64,000 nucleotides of DNA from Ovis canadensis (GCF_042477335.2 NC_091251.1:87807501-87871500), one strand, 5' to 3'. Counted from the first letter of the stretch, positions 32,851-44,899 are shown. Notes: generated by a model not told the origin, from the letters alone. Numbers and translations are program-made.

Positions 32851-35800
32851 GGAGTGAGGAGAGGCAGCTTCCTGGGAGAGAGGGTTCAGAGAGGGGAATT
32901 AGCAGTGATCTGAATGGGTCTTGTACTAACTTTCAGCCAGTCCTCCTGTTTTTAGACCTGTCCAGCCTCTGACTTTGGGAGGTGCCTGTTGTCCCCAGTG
33001 TCTGGGTCTTTCTGGGATTCTGAGACTGTTTCTCCTCTAAGTTTAGGTTTCTGCTTTCTCTGAATATTGTTTCTCTCATTTGCTGTGTCTTTCTCTAGTG
33101 TTCTTTAGTCTTTGTGGGCTTATGTCATTTAAAAATTCCTTGGCTGAGTTTATTTTGTGAGGATAGAGATAAATGTGAGTGTTTAATCTGCCATGTTTAA
33201 CCAGGCAACAATGATTTTTCTATTTATTTTATCAGTTTATACCTCTAATGTGTTACATACTCCCATGTCCTGGGGAAAAGGTGTTTGAATAAACCCAGGA
33301 TTTTTTCTTCTTCTCCATTTTCTCCCCTGCCCTCAGTGAAGTACCAAAGGTTGCACTGACAGAGGTTATTTGGACTTCTAGACTTGGTACTAATACTGTG
33401 GCACTGTTGGCTCCCCAAGGAGAGCTGGACTAGAGCGCCTATAAATCTTCAGCCTTAGCCAACTGTGAGTTTTAAACCTAACCATTCCCTGTAGATCTGT
33501 GGCTTGGAGCAATGAATTTAGATAAGGACAGGGTTTACTGTTGTTTATTGCTTCACAATAAATGCTGTTTGCTCATGGTAATTGGTTGACAAAAGCTCTT
33601 CAGTCTCTAATAAATAAATACCCAGGGTCATTTGTTAAGTTGGAAGGTGAGGGGTCCCAAGGCTCCATGAGGACCAAAAATCTTGATCTTTGCCTAGTTC
33701 CTGGGACCACCCTCTGAAACGAGGCCAGGAAATTTCAAAATTAGTCTGATCACTTAAAAAAAAAAAAGTTTTTTTTACCAACTCATATCATCATAATTAA
33801 ATTTATTGCTACATGTGGCAGATATAGTAGGCAATAAAATTCAGGCTGATAATCACCATAGTCAAGGGATGGAAGTGAAAAGCAAAAATGGGGCAAGAGT
33901 ACCACCAGCTCTCACTAGACTTGGCCTTACTTTACCGAAGATGAAATAGGTTCAGAGAGGCTTATAACAAGTAAGTGGCTCCACTGGTATATAAATTCAG
34001 GTCTGTCTAACACTGATTCTTAGGGATTTAGACCCTGTGAATTTTAGACTCTAAAAGGCCTGTGCTCATTCTGAGAAAGCAAAGGGTAAAGCCAAGGAAC
34101 TTTCTATAGAGGGAAGTTTTCTCTTCTATTTGGCAAACATGGCTTTCTAGAATGGATTATTTTTCTAGCAGAAATTGCAGTGGGATTTGGAGGGCAGTCT
34201 TCTGTTTTGGTGGTAATATCAGCCAATCAGAATCAGGAAGGATATATGGTGGCAAGGGACAGAACTGGGAATCTCTATAGTTGTTAAAAAACACTGATTT
34301 GATTTGATATCAGATAAGCTTATCTTCAGGAATGCCAAGAGACATCTTGCCCTGACACAAAAATAACTCCAAGCTTGAAGGGACCCAGACCTGAGCCTAC
34401 CTGTCACCTCTAGGTAGGGAAAGGTTAGAGAGGTGAGTTCCTATGAAATTTCACATAAGAAGGAGAAAGATGGCTATGTCAGTGACTCTCAGGTAGTCCA
34501 GAAAAGTTTGGAAATGTTAGATTTTTATGTTCATTTTAATTGCTTTGATGTCTTAACCTGGTAACAAATTGTCAGATAGTCATTTTTATGTAATAATAAA
34601 ATATACATAAAATGTTAGTGATGCTTCCTGCTCAGGGCCCCCTCCCCAGCATGGAGTGTGATTGAGATACATTTCATTCTGATAAGCTGGCAATTTTACC
34701 AGAGTTAGAGGACACTGACAATTATCCCTCATGTTGCAGCAGACAATGTAGAAAGCCTCCAAGTTCTAATTTCTTTTGGCCCCAAGAACATATCTTACAA
34801 AAGGAGCAACTTTGGTGGCCCTGGAGAGTTTAGTCACCAGGTGACGTTATTTTCCTGAAGGGAAAGCCCACAATCCTGTTTCAGTAGATAGGGAGACAAG
34901 TGACTAATAAATGTGATAAAACGGGCTTTCTGTGTTAAATACAAGCTGCATGGGTTTTTAGATCAGGTTTATATAAGAACACTCTGGAATTCTTTCCAAC
35001 TACCAGTGAGATCAGAGTGTCCATGGAAAGCTACCGAGCACAGACACTGGAAAAGCAGAATCATCCCCAATTTCTGCCATGTGACCCCAGTATGACCTTG
35101 CGGATGTGTTTGGGTTGTAGTCTGTTGGTTTAAGTGAAACCTCTTTGCAAGGTTACCACATAGAACAGTACTTGTCAGCCTTGATTTAGCAAAAAGCAAG
35201 AGCCTTTCTGAGGGTGTCACAAATTCCCGAGAGAGTTCAGTCTTTCTTAGCGCCCCTCCCACTGAGTGCAAGACATCCGGAAAAGCAGTTGTGAGATTAA
35301 ACAATGATGGGGTGATGCAACTCCAGAAAGGCTGGAAATCCTTAATAGAATTAAGTCATAAAGCTGCAGAGTAAAGTGAGGAGTGACTTGACTTTATGAT
35401 GACTAATCTGACAATCTTAGCACTTCATTTGGTGGCTGCTGCTGAAGGAGGAGGAAGGAGGAAGAGAAAAACAGAGAGGATGGGTGGAAGGAAAGCTGCC
35501 TCAGTGGTGACAGTTCTACTGGACCATAAATTAAGCTAATTATTAGTATTAGCTGCTACCCCACTATTTAATTTAGTAGTGTTTATCTGTGATTCTATAA
35601 CTCGTAAGTTGGCAAACCATTATGAAATGGAGCTGTCCAAAAGATCCTATATAAAATTAAGTTTACTAATCTGGTTATTATAGTTCAGGAGTCACTTAAC
35701 CAAGCTGGTATGGTCATGAATTAAGAAGAATAGCTGCTTAGGAAGAGATTGAGAGAAAGTTAATGTGTGGTTTTTTTTTTTTTTTCCCAAGCTAGTTTGT

Positions 35801-36377
35801 CTATAACCCCAGTCACCAGGAATCAGAGGCCAGTGGATAAATGTTAAATAGGATGAAATCTGTAATACAACCAAAGGTGTGGGTTCTAGTTCTGATTCTG
35901 TCATCCTTTTGACCTTTTCGAATGGAGATGAAATGAAAATGTTTGTCTTGTGTCTACCTTGCCCAGGATTTAATAGATCAAGCCTCTAGGAGAGAAGTAA
36001 TGCATTCTCTTAAGAAACACATTAACTAAATGTCAGGTGATATAACCCTTGAAGGTCTTCTAGCCACAACAATTTCACTTGAAAGCTATTAATTTCAGAA
36101 ACAGAGGACAGAATACCCTGGAGTTTCAGATTAATACTCCATAAGTACACCTAGGTTAGGAAACTTTCAGGACGATAGACAAAATAAGTCCACAGGAGGA
36201 TTAGGAAAGCATCTACCATGTCTATGCAGTGACTATTTCTTATAACATCAATTTTTTTTTTGCTATATCATGTAAACAATTATGGAAAAGTATAGTGATA
36301 CTTAAACTTTACAAGAAAAATTTTAAGCAGACAAAAATAATATGCAAGAACATGAGAAAGCAGAAGTACGAGCAAAG
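32851..36377. other. 3.5-kb repeat-poor block
   Basis: Only one weak MIR (33920-34020) is seen in 3.5 kb, far below the density of its neighbours. 33754-33774 is an A-run followed by a T-run able to pair. 35520-35560 is AT-rich with homeodomain-like TAATTA cores (agctaattattagtattag). No supported gene; a distal regulatory role is possible but unproven. Confidence 0.55.
33920..34020 (-). mobile_element. MIR SINE fragment, antisense
   Basis: 'gaagatgaaataggttcag', 'gcttataacaagtaagtgg' and 'aaattcaggtctgtctaac' are the reverse of the MIR core and 5' part. Confidence 0.7.
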
Positions 36378-36450
36378 TTCAAACATTCAGTAAATATCCA
36401 GTGAGCACCAACCACATTATGTGCCAGGCCCTATGATAAGGGTGCAGATC
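36378..36450 (-). mobile_element. L2 3' tip, antisense
   Basis: 'aaacattcagtaaatatcc', 'gagcaccaaccacattatg', 'tgccaggccctatgataag'. Confidence 0.7.
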
Positions 36451-36671
36451 CAAGGATGGCTTTACGAGTAATTTATAGTGGTTCAGTATTTAAGCTGTGG
36501 GGAGGAGATAGGGGTGGTACCCTGAATTCATCCCAGCCTTTCCCAGCCTTTGGTAACTTCATCCCTACCTCCACTCTCACTGAATTTCTGGCAGTTGAAA
36601 CATCATCCTTCTGGGGGTTCCCCAGGGCTCATCCCAATAGTTGATCAAGTGTTCTGCCTTTCCTTGTAGCT

Positions 36672-36900
36672 GTATGTGTGTGCATGCTAAGTTGCTTCAG
36701 TTGTGTCTGACTCTTTGCAACCCCATGGACTGTAGCCCACCAGGCTCCTCTGTCCATGGGATTCTCCAGGCAAGAATACTGGAGTGGGTTGCCATGCCCT
36801 TCTCCAGGGGATCTTCCTGACCCAGGGATCAAGCTTGTGTCTCTTATGTGTCCTGCATTGGCAGGTGAGTTCTTTACCACTAACGCCACCTGGGAAGCCC
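36672..36900 (-). mobile_element. Bov-tA SINE, antisense, with TSD
   Basis: From 'gtatgtgtgtgcatgctaa' to 'acgccacctgggaagcccc'. TSD ccttgtagct at 36662-36671 and 36901-36910. Has the head variant with an extra 'cttatgtgtcctgcattgg' segment, as at 14356. Confidence 0.94.
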
Positions 36901-36910
36901 CCTTGTAGCT

Positions 36911-37639
36911 ATGACCATGCCCCAGTTTGGTTCACTGGATGTCAGTGAAGGAAACCCTTGGCAACTACTTCTGAACATGCTGGTCCCAACTTTGGAAAGT
37001 GTTTCTAAGAGAAAAGGACAGCCAGTGTCACAAGTTCCCCATGTAGCTGCCTCATTTGCATCTGGAAAATTGCAAGTCATCTAGCTTGTGGCCTCAATCC
37101 TCAATTGTAATCCACTGAGTCCACACAATTGCTCAGGCATTGTAGAAAGAGGTGGCACATTCCTAGCCCTTGATGGATGTGTAAACTCAAGTTACATTTT
37201 TAAATTTAAAAGAGGAACTTAAAAATATGCAGGTTAATTCTGCTTCCTAAGTATTTATTGCCATTAACTTGGACCATTAAACACTATCTTTTTGAAACTC
37301 CATTTCTCTCTGCACTCACTAGTGAAACATTCCCAATAATAGGCCTCTTCTCTTTCTTAAATGTTCTTCCCTGACTTTTCCATTTAAACTGAGGAAATAT
37401 TATCATAAGTGAAATCTTTCCCTATTCAGCTAGAAATGAGCACTTAACTTAAAACTAATTGCAGGCCAAGCTTTAAAGGGTCATTAATTAGTAATGGTAC
37501 CAGAGGAGCAAAGTGACTAGATGGCTGAAATTGAGCAGAACAGGCCCAATGTTTTTTACTTCTTATTCCATCTGACAACAGCTGTCCTTCAAAAGCACAT
37601 TTAGTTACTGAGTGAAGAGACTTGGTAGAATTTCAGCAT
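36911..37639. other. Unassigned intergenic sequence
   Basis: No repeat or gene recognised. Confidence 0.5.
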
Positions 37640-37805
37640 AGTCCCTTGCATGTGGGAAGCTCTCAATAACACTTCTCTACCTTTTTGCCCTCTCCTTTCG
37701 ATCTTCCTTGCTCTCTGCAGTCGCTCACGCCTTCCAATTCATTATGAAAATAATGGCTTGAACTCCTTCAACTTTTCTCAAATGAAGCCCTGTCTCTTTG
37801 GTGCC

Positions 37806-37930
37806 ACCCACTCAATGGACATGAATGTGCCCAAACTCCAAGAGATGGTGAAGGACAGGGAAGCCTGGCATGCTGCAGTCCATGGGGTCTCAAAGAGTGG
37901 GACACGACTGATTGACTGAACAATAACAAC
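37806..37930 (+). mobile_element. BovB 3' end scrap, sense
   Basis: 'ctcaatggacatgaatgtg', 'gacagggaagcctggcatg', 'gggacacgactgattgact'. About 125 bases. The frame 37650-37919 ends in it. Confidence 0.88.
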
Positions 37931-38356
37931 TCTTAGGTACTCCTTTCCTGGTCTGATTCCCCTGACAATCTTGATGCCCCTTGCTCCAGGCTCCTCTGTG
38001 GCCCCATTCTTCCAGTAATCCCTTCTCTAAACTGTATCTTCATTACCATTGTCAACTAGCACATTCCGCCTTGAAATCCAACAAAACTTTCTCTAAACCC
38101 TTTTGTTTCTTAAGTTACTGTTTTCTCCTATGTTAAGCCAACTTTGAAAGAGTAGTCTGCACTCCCTTCAATTCCTCATCTAAATATCTGTCCCTGGCCA
38201 ATTGCAACCTGGCTTCTGTGGCTACTAAAATTGCTTTCCTGGAGATCAGTAATGACCTCTTCTCATTCCTCTTTCATCTGTTCATGGCATGATGTGCTCA
38301 GCTACTCTCCTGATTAACTTCTTCTAACTGGCTTTGTTTTTATCTGCCTCTTTTTA

Positions 38357-38572
38357 GGGCTTCCCAGGTGGCACTAGTGGTAAAGAACATGCCTGTCAAT
38401 GCAGGAGACATAAGAGCCATAGGTTCAGTCTCTAGGTCGGGAAAATCCCCTGGAGGAAGGCATGGCAACCCACTCCTTGCCCTCTTGCCTGAGAATCCCA
38501 TGGACTAGGAGCCTGGTAGGCTATAGTCCATAGAGTTGCAAAGAGTTGGACACGACTAATGTAACTAAGCAT
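38357..38572 (+). mobile_element. Bov-tA SINE, sense
   Basis: Head 'gggcttcccaggtggcact' to tail 'ggacacgactaatgtaac'. Imperfect TSD gcctctttttag / gcctctctttat around 38346 and 38573. Confidence 0.9.
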
Positions 38573-38731
38573 GCCTCTCTTTATCATCTCCCATGTCAGT
38601 ACCTTAAATGCTTCTGTCCTCAAGTGCTCATTTTTAGCTGCTTCTCTTCTGCTCTGGATCAGGGTTTCTCAATCTGGATGCATATAAGAATTGCCTGGGA
38701 GCTCTTTTAAAATGCAAGTCCAGATTAAATC

Positions 38732-38841
38732 CAGCTGTTGTCGTACAGTCACCCAGTCGTGTTCGACTCTTGGCGACTCTTGGCATGGACTGCAGCATGC
38801 CAGGCTTCTGTCCCTCACCATCTCCCGAAGTTTCCATATCA
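38732..38841 (-). mobile_element. BovB 3' end scrap, antisense, with TSD
   Basis: 'cagctgttgtcgtacagtc', 'ggactgcagcatgccaggc', 'accatctcccgaagtttcc'. TSD attaaatc at 38724-38731 and 38842-38849. Contains a local duplication of 'gactcttggc'. Confidence 0.88.
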
Positions 38842-39509
38842 ATTAAATCTAATTTCTGATACCACCAAGAAATTGGATTTGATTGATCTGGGGTTGGACC
38901 CTGGCATCTATTTTTTGTTTTGACTTTAAAAAAAAATTATTATTTTTTATTGAAGGATAATTGCTTTACAGAATTTTGTTGTTTTCTGTCAAACCTCAGC
39001 ATGAATCAGCCATAGGTATACATATATCCCCACCCCCCGCCCCCACCTTTTGAAACTTCCTCCCTTCTCCCTCCCCATCCCACCCCTCTAGATTGATACA
39101 GAGCCCCTGTTTGAATTTCCTGAGCCATACAGCAAATTCCCGTTGGCTATCTATTTTACGTATGGTAATGTAAGTTTCTATGTTACTCTTTCCATACATC
39201 TCACCCTCTCCTCCTCTCTCCCCACGTCCATAAGTCTGTTCTCTATGTCTGTTTCTCCACTGCTGCCCTATAAATAAATTCTTCAGTACCATTTTTCTCG
39301 ATTCTGTATATATGTGTTAGAATACAATATCTATCTTTCTCTTTCTGACTTACTTCACTCTGTATAATAGATTCTAGGTTCATCCACCTCATTAGAACTG
39401 ACTCAAATGTGTTCCTTTTTATGGCTGAGTACTATTCCATGGTATATATTTACCACAACTTCTTTATCCATTCATCTGTTGATGGACATCTAGGTTGCTT
39501 TGATGTTCT

Positions 39510-39630
39510 GCTAAGTCACTTCAGTCGTGTCTGACTCTGTGCGACCCCATAGACGGCAGCCCACCAGGCTCCCCGGTCCCTGGGATTCTCCATGCAAGAA
39601 CACTGGAGTGGGTTGCCATTTCCTTCTTCC
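39510..39630 (-). mobile_element. Bov-A monomer inserted in L1
   Basis: 'gctaagtcacttcagtcgt' to 'ggttgccatttccttcttcc'. TSD atgttct at 39503-39509 and 39631-39637; without it the L1 reads 'ttgctt..catgttctagctat' as expected. Confidence 0.92.
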
Positions 39631-39890
39631 ATGTTCTAGCTATTATAAATAATGCTGCTATGAACAATGGGATACATGTGTCTTTTTCAATTTTTGTTTC
39701 CTTAGGGTATATGCCTAGGAGTGGGATTGCTGGGTCATATGGTGGTTTTATTCCTAGTTTTTTAAGGAATTGCCATACCATCTTCCATAGTTGCTATATC
39801 AATTTATATTCCCACCAACAATGCAAGAATGTTTCCTTTTCTCCACACCCTCTCCAGCATTTATTGTTTGTAGACTTTTTGATGATGGCC
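39521..39890 (-). pseudogene. L1 ORF2 C-terminal fragment fused to SINE sequence
   Basis: On the minus strand the frame starting at 39781 reads [20 protein letters not shown] and then [17 protein letters not shown], the recognisable C-terminal part of mammalian L1 ORF2p. At about 39631 it runs into the inserted Bov-A and continues as SINE translation to 39521. Non-functional: it lacks endonuclease and RT domains and is truncated at both ends. Confidence 0.85.
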
Positions 39891-41082
39891 ATTCTGGACC
39901 CTGACATCTATTTTAAAAATTATCCTTAAGTGATTCTCAAGTACAGCTAGAACTGAGACCCATAGCTCTAGAATATCTATTTTTATCCTTAATTCTTACA
40001 TTCCACTGATATATAGACCCATGTTCCAACTCTTTGCTAAGCATCTCAGCCTGAATGCTACATAGCACTTCACTTTTTGGATGAACTGAATCAAATTCAT
40101 TTCCCCATTCCAAGAACCTCTTCCTCTATGTTATAGGATCACCATTCTCACATTCTTCCAAGCTGGAGACCTAGAAGTTACGCTTAAAAATTTCTTTGGC
40201 TTTTCTGCTCAATTCACTTATTTGCCATGCCTTATAGATTTTTAATACTGACCAATTTAAAATCCATTTTCCCCTGCCACCATCCTATGCCTCATTTTAG
40301 GACCTTGTTACAATAACGTCTTATTTGGCATTCTTGCTTTCAGTCTCTTTCCTCTTAATTCCATCCTCCACATGCTAGTAGAAATGCCTTTCTGGAACAC
40401 AGATCTGATTGTATGCACTCAAAAACCATCATTGGGAGCCCCCCTGCCATACCACCATTGGATTATCCTTACCCAATAATAAAGCCCAAATTCTTTAGAG
40501 GGGCCCTCACAATCTGACCCCAATTCTCCAAAACCACTCTCTTCTATATTAGATTCCCACCCCATGAAGTTCCCCATAAAACAATCATGGCCCATGAATC
40601 ATGATATATTCCTTCTTGCCTTTGCTATTCTGTCTAGGACTGAATTCAGCTCAGATGGTTCAAAGAAAGATATGACTTACAGAGATACAGTCAAGGTAAA
40701 GGGAACCTACAAGAGTGGTTGAGACATCCATAGTAAGCAGAATGGGATGCTCCTTCTTTCCCTAGTCTCGAAGGACTGGGGGTGAAATACTATTACCACT
40801 TCTCAGTGAGCGCTGGAGCTATGGAAAGAGGGCCATCAGTAGAAGCAGGTAAGATTACAGCCACTGCCAAACCAGAGTGCAGAAGCAGAGAGGGGACAGC
40901 ACATAAACAGCTCAGACTCTCCTCCTTGCCTGCTGATCTCCTTCCTGAAGGTGTTTTTTAATTGGCCAAAGTCAACTAGAAGCTAGCCAACCACCAAGAA
41001 TGGTCAGATGATGCAATCTACTATTTACAAAACAGAGCAGGAGAAGCAGAGAATAAACGGTGGGGGGTGTGTGTGGTGGAGG

Positions 41083-41338
41083 TGGTCACCTCTCCGACTC
41101 TGTGTGACCCCATAGACAGCAGCCCACCAGGCCCCCCTGTCCCTAGGATTCTCCAGGCAAGAACACTGGAGTGGGTTGCCATTTCCTTCTCCAATGCATG
41201 CAAGTGAAAAGTGACAGTGAAGTCGTTCAGTCGTGTCCAACTCCTAGCTACCCAATGGACTGCAGCCCACCAGGCTCCTCCACCCATGGGATTTTCCATG
41301 CAAGAGTACTGGAGTGGGGTGCCATTGCCTTCTCTGAG
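41083..41338 (-). mobile_element. Bov-A2 dimeric SINE, antisense
   Basis: Two Bov-A units joined by 'caatgcatgcaagtgaaaa'. The first lacks its usual start and begins at 'cacctctccgactctgtgt', next to a g/t-rich stretch (41060-41080). Confidence 0.92.
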
Positions 41339-41665
41339 TGGAGGTGGGGGGAGAATTAAATGGAGAATAACTATGTAATCCCCATTTTATGTAGTAAAAT
41401 CCTTTGTATCTTTTGGTTCAAATGTCACCTATTATGTGAAATCTTCCCTTGTTTTGCTACCCTAAGAACGAGTTATTTCATTCCTCTGGTCTCTTTTATT
41501 ATATCAACATTATTGCAGCTCTCAGTCTGAATTATGACTCTATTATTTATGCATCTGCATCCATCTCTTGCACCATACTTTGTGCTCCTGAAGGAAAGGG
41601 ATCATATTTCATTTGGTACAGTGTCTTGCAGATAACAGGCTCTCCATAACTGTTGGTTAAATTTG

Positions 41666-42692
41666 ATTGCATTTCCATGATATCTCCTTCTCAGCCTCCA
41701 TAAGGGAGATTCATATATACTTGTAGTCCTACATTTTTTCCCCACTTTTCATAAGAGTTCCTTTTTTTGGTCCCACTTCTGCTTCTTCCTTGAGTTTCTC
41801 CTTCTTACCCCTGTTTCTTAGATTAGGTACTTTAGACTGCAGCTCATCAATAAATTTTTGGGGATACCGACATCACTGATCCTGGCAGGGATCCAAAAAT
41901 CTCTAGCTTTATTTCATGTCCTAAGTGGTACATATAAAACTTTTTTTCTTTACGCATGTACCAAGCTTAAAAATGAAGTCACAAAACCCGATTTTTTGTT
42001 CTACATTGGACTTTAAGCACTTCTGAATGGAAGTTATGCTTGGCTTCACATGTTACAGAAAAAGCCATGCGCTGCTCCTATTCTTTCTAAATACCAATAG
42101 TGAGTGCATCTAACACATTTTTACTGTATAAACACTACTCTACATAGATGGTTTTGATGCACATTGAGATTTTTATATGAAAAGGAGTATTTTTAGACCC
42201 AATGAAAGTATTAATTTTATGATGTTGATAATGGTGGAAATAATGGCAAAATTATAATTCCCATAGTAGATCAGAGTTTTCATCTAAAATACTGAATTTT
42301 CCATCTTGAGAAGTTGGACTTTGGTCTTTTAAAAATATCTTTCTTTTCTCTCCTTAATGAACTCATTTCTTCCTATGCTTTCTTAAGCATATGGAGCACA
42401 GTTACAAGAGCTGTTTATAATAGCTGTTATCATGTCTTTGCCTACTAATTTTATCACCTGTGCCATATCTGGGTTTGTTTCAGATTTATTTGTTTTGAAG
42501 GATTTATTCGTTTTCCTCATTCTGGGGTTTCCTGCTTCAATTTGTATGTCAGATTTAAAAAAAAACACAAGTACCAATAAAAAATTGAATTACAGGCATC
42601 ATGATTTTCATATTTTTTGATGCTGGACTTCTGCAGGGAGGGCATTGATTCCTTTAAATATTTTTGAGTTATGTTCTGGGACACAGTGAAGT
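41666..42692. other. Unassigned AT-rich intergenic sequence
   Basis: About 1 kb with no recognised repeat or gene. Frames at 42383-42620 on the two strands are mutual shadows. Confidence 0.45.
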
Positions 42693-42703
42693 TACTTGGA
42701 AAT

Positions 42704-42822
42704 GTGTGTGTTAGTTGCTCAGTTGTGTCTGACTCTTTGTGACCACATGGACAGTAGCCCACCAGGCTCCTCTGTCCATGGAATTTTCCACAAGAATACT
42801 GGATTGGGTTGCCATTTCCTCC
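42704..42822 (-). mobile_element. Truncated Bov-tA/Bov-A SINE, antisense, with TSD
   Basis: Only the tail half: 'gtgtgtgttagttgctcag' to 'gggttgccatttcctcc'. TSD tacttggaaat at 42693-42703 and 42823-42833, so truncation happened at integration rather than by later deletion. Confidence 0.92.
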
Positions 42823-43239
42823 TACTTGGAAATAGCTGGATCCTTTTGAGGCTTGCATTTAAACTCTGATGGGCAGAAGCAGAGTTGCCTTTAGCCTGTT
42901 AATGAGGCAGTACCTTTCTGAGTACTCAACCCGATGCCCAATATACTAAAAAGATTTTACATTCAGGTTGTTGAGAATGCAGGTTATTTCCAGCCCTGTG
43001 TGAATGCCAGTAATTGCTCCTGCCAGGTGTCTCTCTTCCTGTCCTCAAGTAGTTTCTTCATACACATGTGCTGATCGGTATTTAGCAGAAGACTTGTGGG
43101 GAAGCCCCTGCAGACCTCCAGAACTCTTTCTCTCTTTCCATGAAGCTTTCCTACCCTACGAATTCTAGCCACCTTAACCAATCTCAATTCTTAACTTCAG
43201 GAAAACTGCCAGGCTTTATGGGGTTCCCTTGCCTGTACT

Positions 43240-44110
43240 TATATGCAGAGTACATCATGAGAAACGCTGGGCTGGAAGAAGCACGAGCTGGAATCAAGAT
43301 TGCTGGGAGAAATATCAATAACCACAGATATGCAGATAACACCACCCTTATGGCAGAAAGTGAAGAAGAACTAAAGAGCCTCTTGATGAAAGTGAAAGAG
43401 GAGAGTGAAAAAGTTGGCTTAAAGCTCAACACTTAGAAAATTAAGATCATAGCATCTGGTCCCATCGCTTCATGGCAAATAGATGGGGAAACAGTGGAAA
43501 CAGTGGCTAACTTTATTTTGGGGGGCTCCAAAATCACTGCAGATGGTGACTGCAGCCATGAAATTAAAAGACACTTACTCCTTGGAAGGAAAGTTATGAC
43601 CAAAGCTATACAGCATATTAAAAAGCAGAGACATTACTTTGTCAACAAAGGTCTGTCTAGTCAAGGCTATGGTTTTTCCAGTGGTCATGTATGGATGTGA
43701 GAGTTGGACTACAAAGAAAGCTGAGGGGCAAAGAATTGATGCTTTTGAACTGTGATGTTGGAGAAGACTCTTGAGAGTCCCTTGAACTGCAAGGAGATCA
43801 TACCAGTCCATCCTACAGGAGATCAGTCCTGGGTGATCATTGGAAAGACATGTTGAAGCTGAAACTCCAATGCTTTGGCCACCTGATGCAACGAGCTGAC
43901 TCATTGGAAAAGATCCTCATGCTGGGAAAGATTGAGGGCAAGAGGAGAATGGGATGACAGAGGATGAGATGGTTGGATGGCATCACCGACTCAATGGATG
44001 TGAGTTTGGGTAAACTCCGGGAGTTGGTGATAGACAGGGAGGCCTGGTGTGCTATGGTTCATGGGGTCGCAAAGAGTTGGAGATGACTCAGTGACTGAAC
44101 TGAACTGAAT
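43240..44110 (+). mobile_element. BovB LINE, 5'-truncated, with TSD
   Basis: Begins 'tatatgcagagtacatcat' inside ORF2 and ends with the ctgaactgaa tail. TSD ttgcctgtact at 43229-43239 and 44111-44121. RT motif C reads YADN (AAC replaces the second Asp codon, about 43339-43341), and a TAG replaces a Gln codon at about 43435, so it encodes no active enzyme. Confidence 0.96.
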
Positions 44111-44121
44111 TTGCCTGTACT

Positions 44122-44777
44122 GTAGCCTGGAATCTCTCTAGGCAGTAAGCAGGGGCAATTATAGTTTCACTTCATTTGTTTTTCCTCTTTCAGAAATGAC
44201 TCTCTTGTACTGTATGCTGTCTAATATCTGAAAACAGTTGTGTATATATAGCTTATTTGGTTTCTGTTTGTTTAAGACAGAGTAAATCAGGTCCCTGTTA
44301 CTCCATCATGACCACAGTGAAAGTGAGTTTTTATTTTCAAATGGAAGATGGGAGAGTTATTGAACCAATTTGTACCAGAAAAATAAGCTCGCGTGTGGCC
44401 ATGGCCCAGTCATTTCTCCTCTTCTTAGCTTTACTTTCCTCATCCAGAAAATAAAGAGGATGGTGTCTATATGATTATTAAGTTTATCCCAGACTCTTAA
44501 ATTCTGTAACTCTAAAATAAAGTACAGGTGTATTTTTGCAGAGAGAATTGATATACAGTCTCCAATGTGATAAAGATTCAGAACTAGGGAACTCCCTTTT
44601 TGCCATATTAAAGTAAATTTAGAAGAGAAGATTAGTATTTTAATAGATGAAGAAGGAGTCTTTAGTTATAGACCTGAGTGGGACAATTACAAATTCCAGA
44701 GCATAGACATGTAAAGTGACCAAACGAATTGAAGAAAGAGAATTGTATAGGAATATTCTTAGTTTCATTATTGTTTA
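44122..44777. other. Unassigned intergenic sequence
   Basis: No repeat or gene recognised. 44780-44830 looks like a sense L2 3' tip (ggcctggcactgtatattgg). Confidence 0.45.
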
Positions 44778-44899
44778 CAAGGCCTGGCACTGTATATTGG
44801 ACATAGTAGCTGTTCAATAACTCAGTGGTATTTAAAGCCATTTTCCTAACAAGGAAAAGCAACTGAAAAGCTTTTATTATAGCAAAAGTTGGAAAAAAA

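Larger units (their letters stand above)
38915..39895 (-). mobile_element. Ruminant L1 3' end, antisense, with 19-bp TSD
   Basis: The reverse complement shows the ORF2 C-terminus followed by a 3' UTR with C-rich stretches (ccccaccccccgcccccacc). Flanked by GGACCCTGGCATCTATTTT at 38896-38914 and the same sequence with one mismatch (GGACCCTGACATCTATTTT) at 39896-39914, so both ends are fixed. 5'-truncated to about 980 bases including an inserted Bov-A. Confidence 0.95.
38655..39960 (+). mobile_element. MER5-like hAT element split by a BovB scrap and an L1
   Basis: Parts 38660-38731 ('gggtttctcaatctggatg', 'gaattgcctgggagctctt'), 38842-38914 and 39896-39960 ('ccttaagtgattctcaagt') rejoin in MER5 order once the two insertions and their TSD copies are removed. 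Confidence 0.75.
37931..41665 (+). mobile_element. L2 LINE, sense, dispersed by later insertions
   Basis: Three separated L2 parts in the same orientation and correct order. 38180-38345 has ORF2 'ggagatcagtaatgacctc'. 39985-40620 has 'gctggagacctagaagtta', 'gaccttgttacaataacgt', 'aataaagcccaaattcttt'. 41400-41665 has the 3' end 'ttcaaatgtcacctattat', 'ctcctgaaggaaagggatc', 'cagataacaggctctccat'. Between them sit a Bov-tA, a BovB scrap, a ruminant L1 in a MER5-like element, and a Bov-A2. Whether all parts were one insertion is inferred from order and spacing. 40640-41080 is not recognisably L2. Confidence 0.7.
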
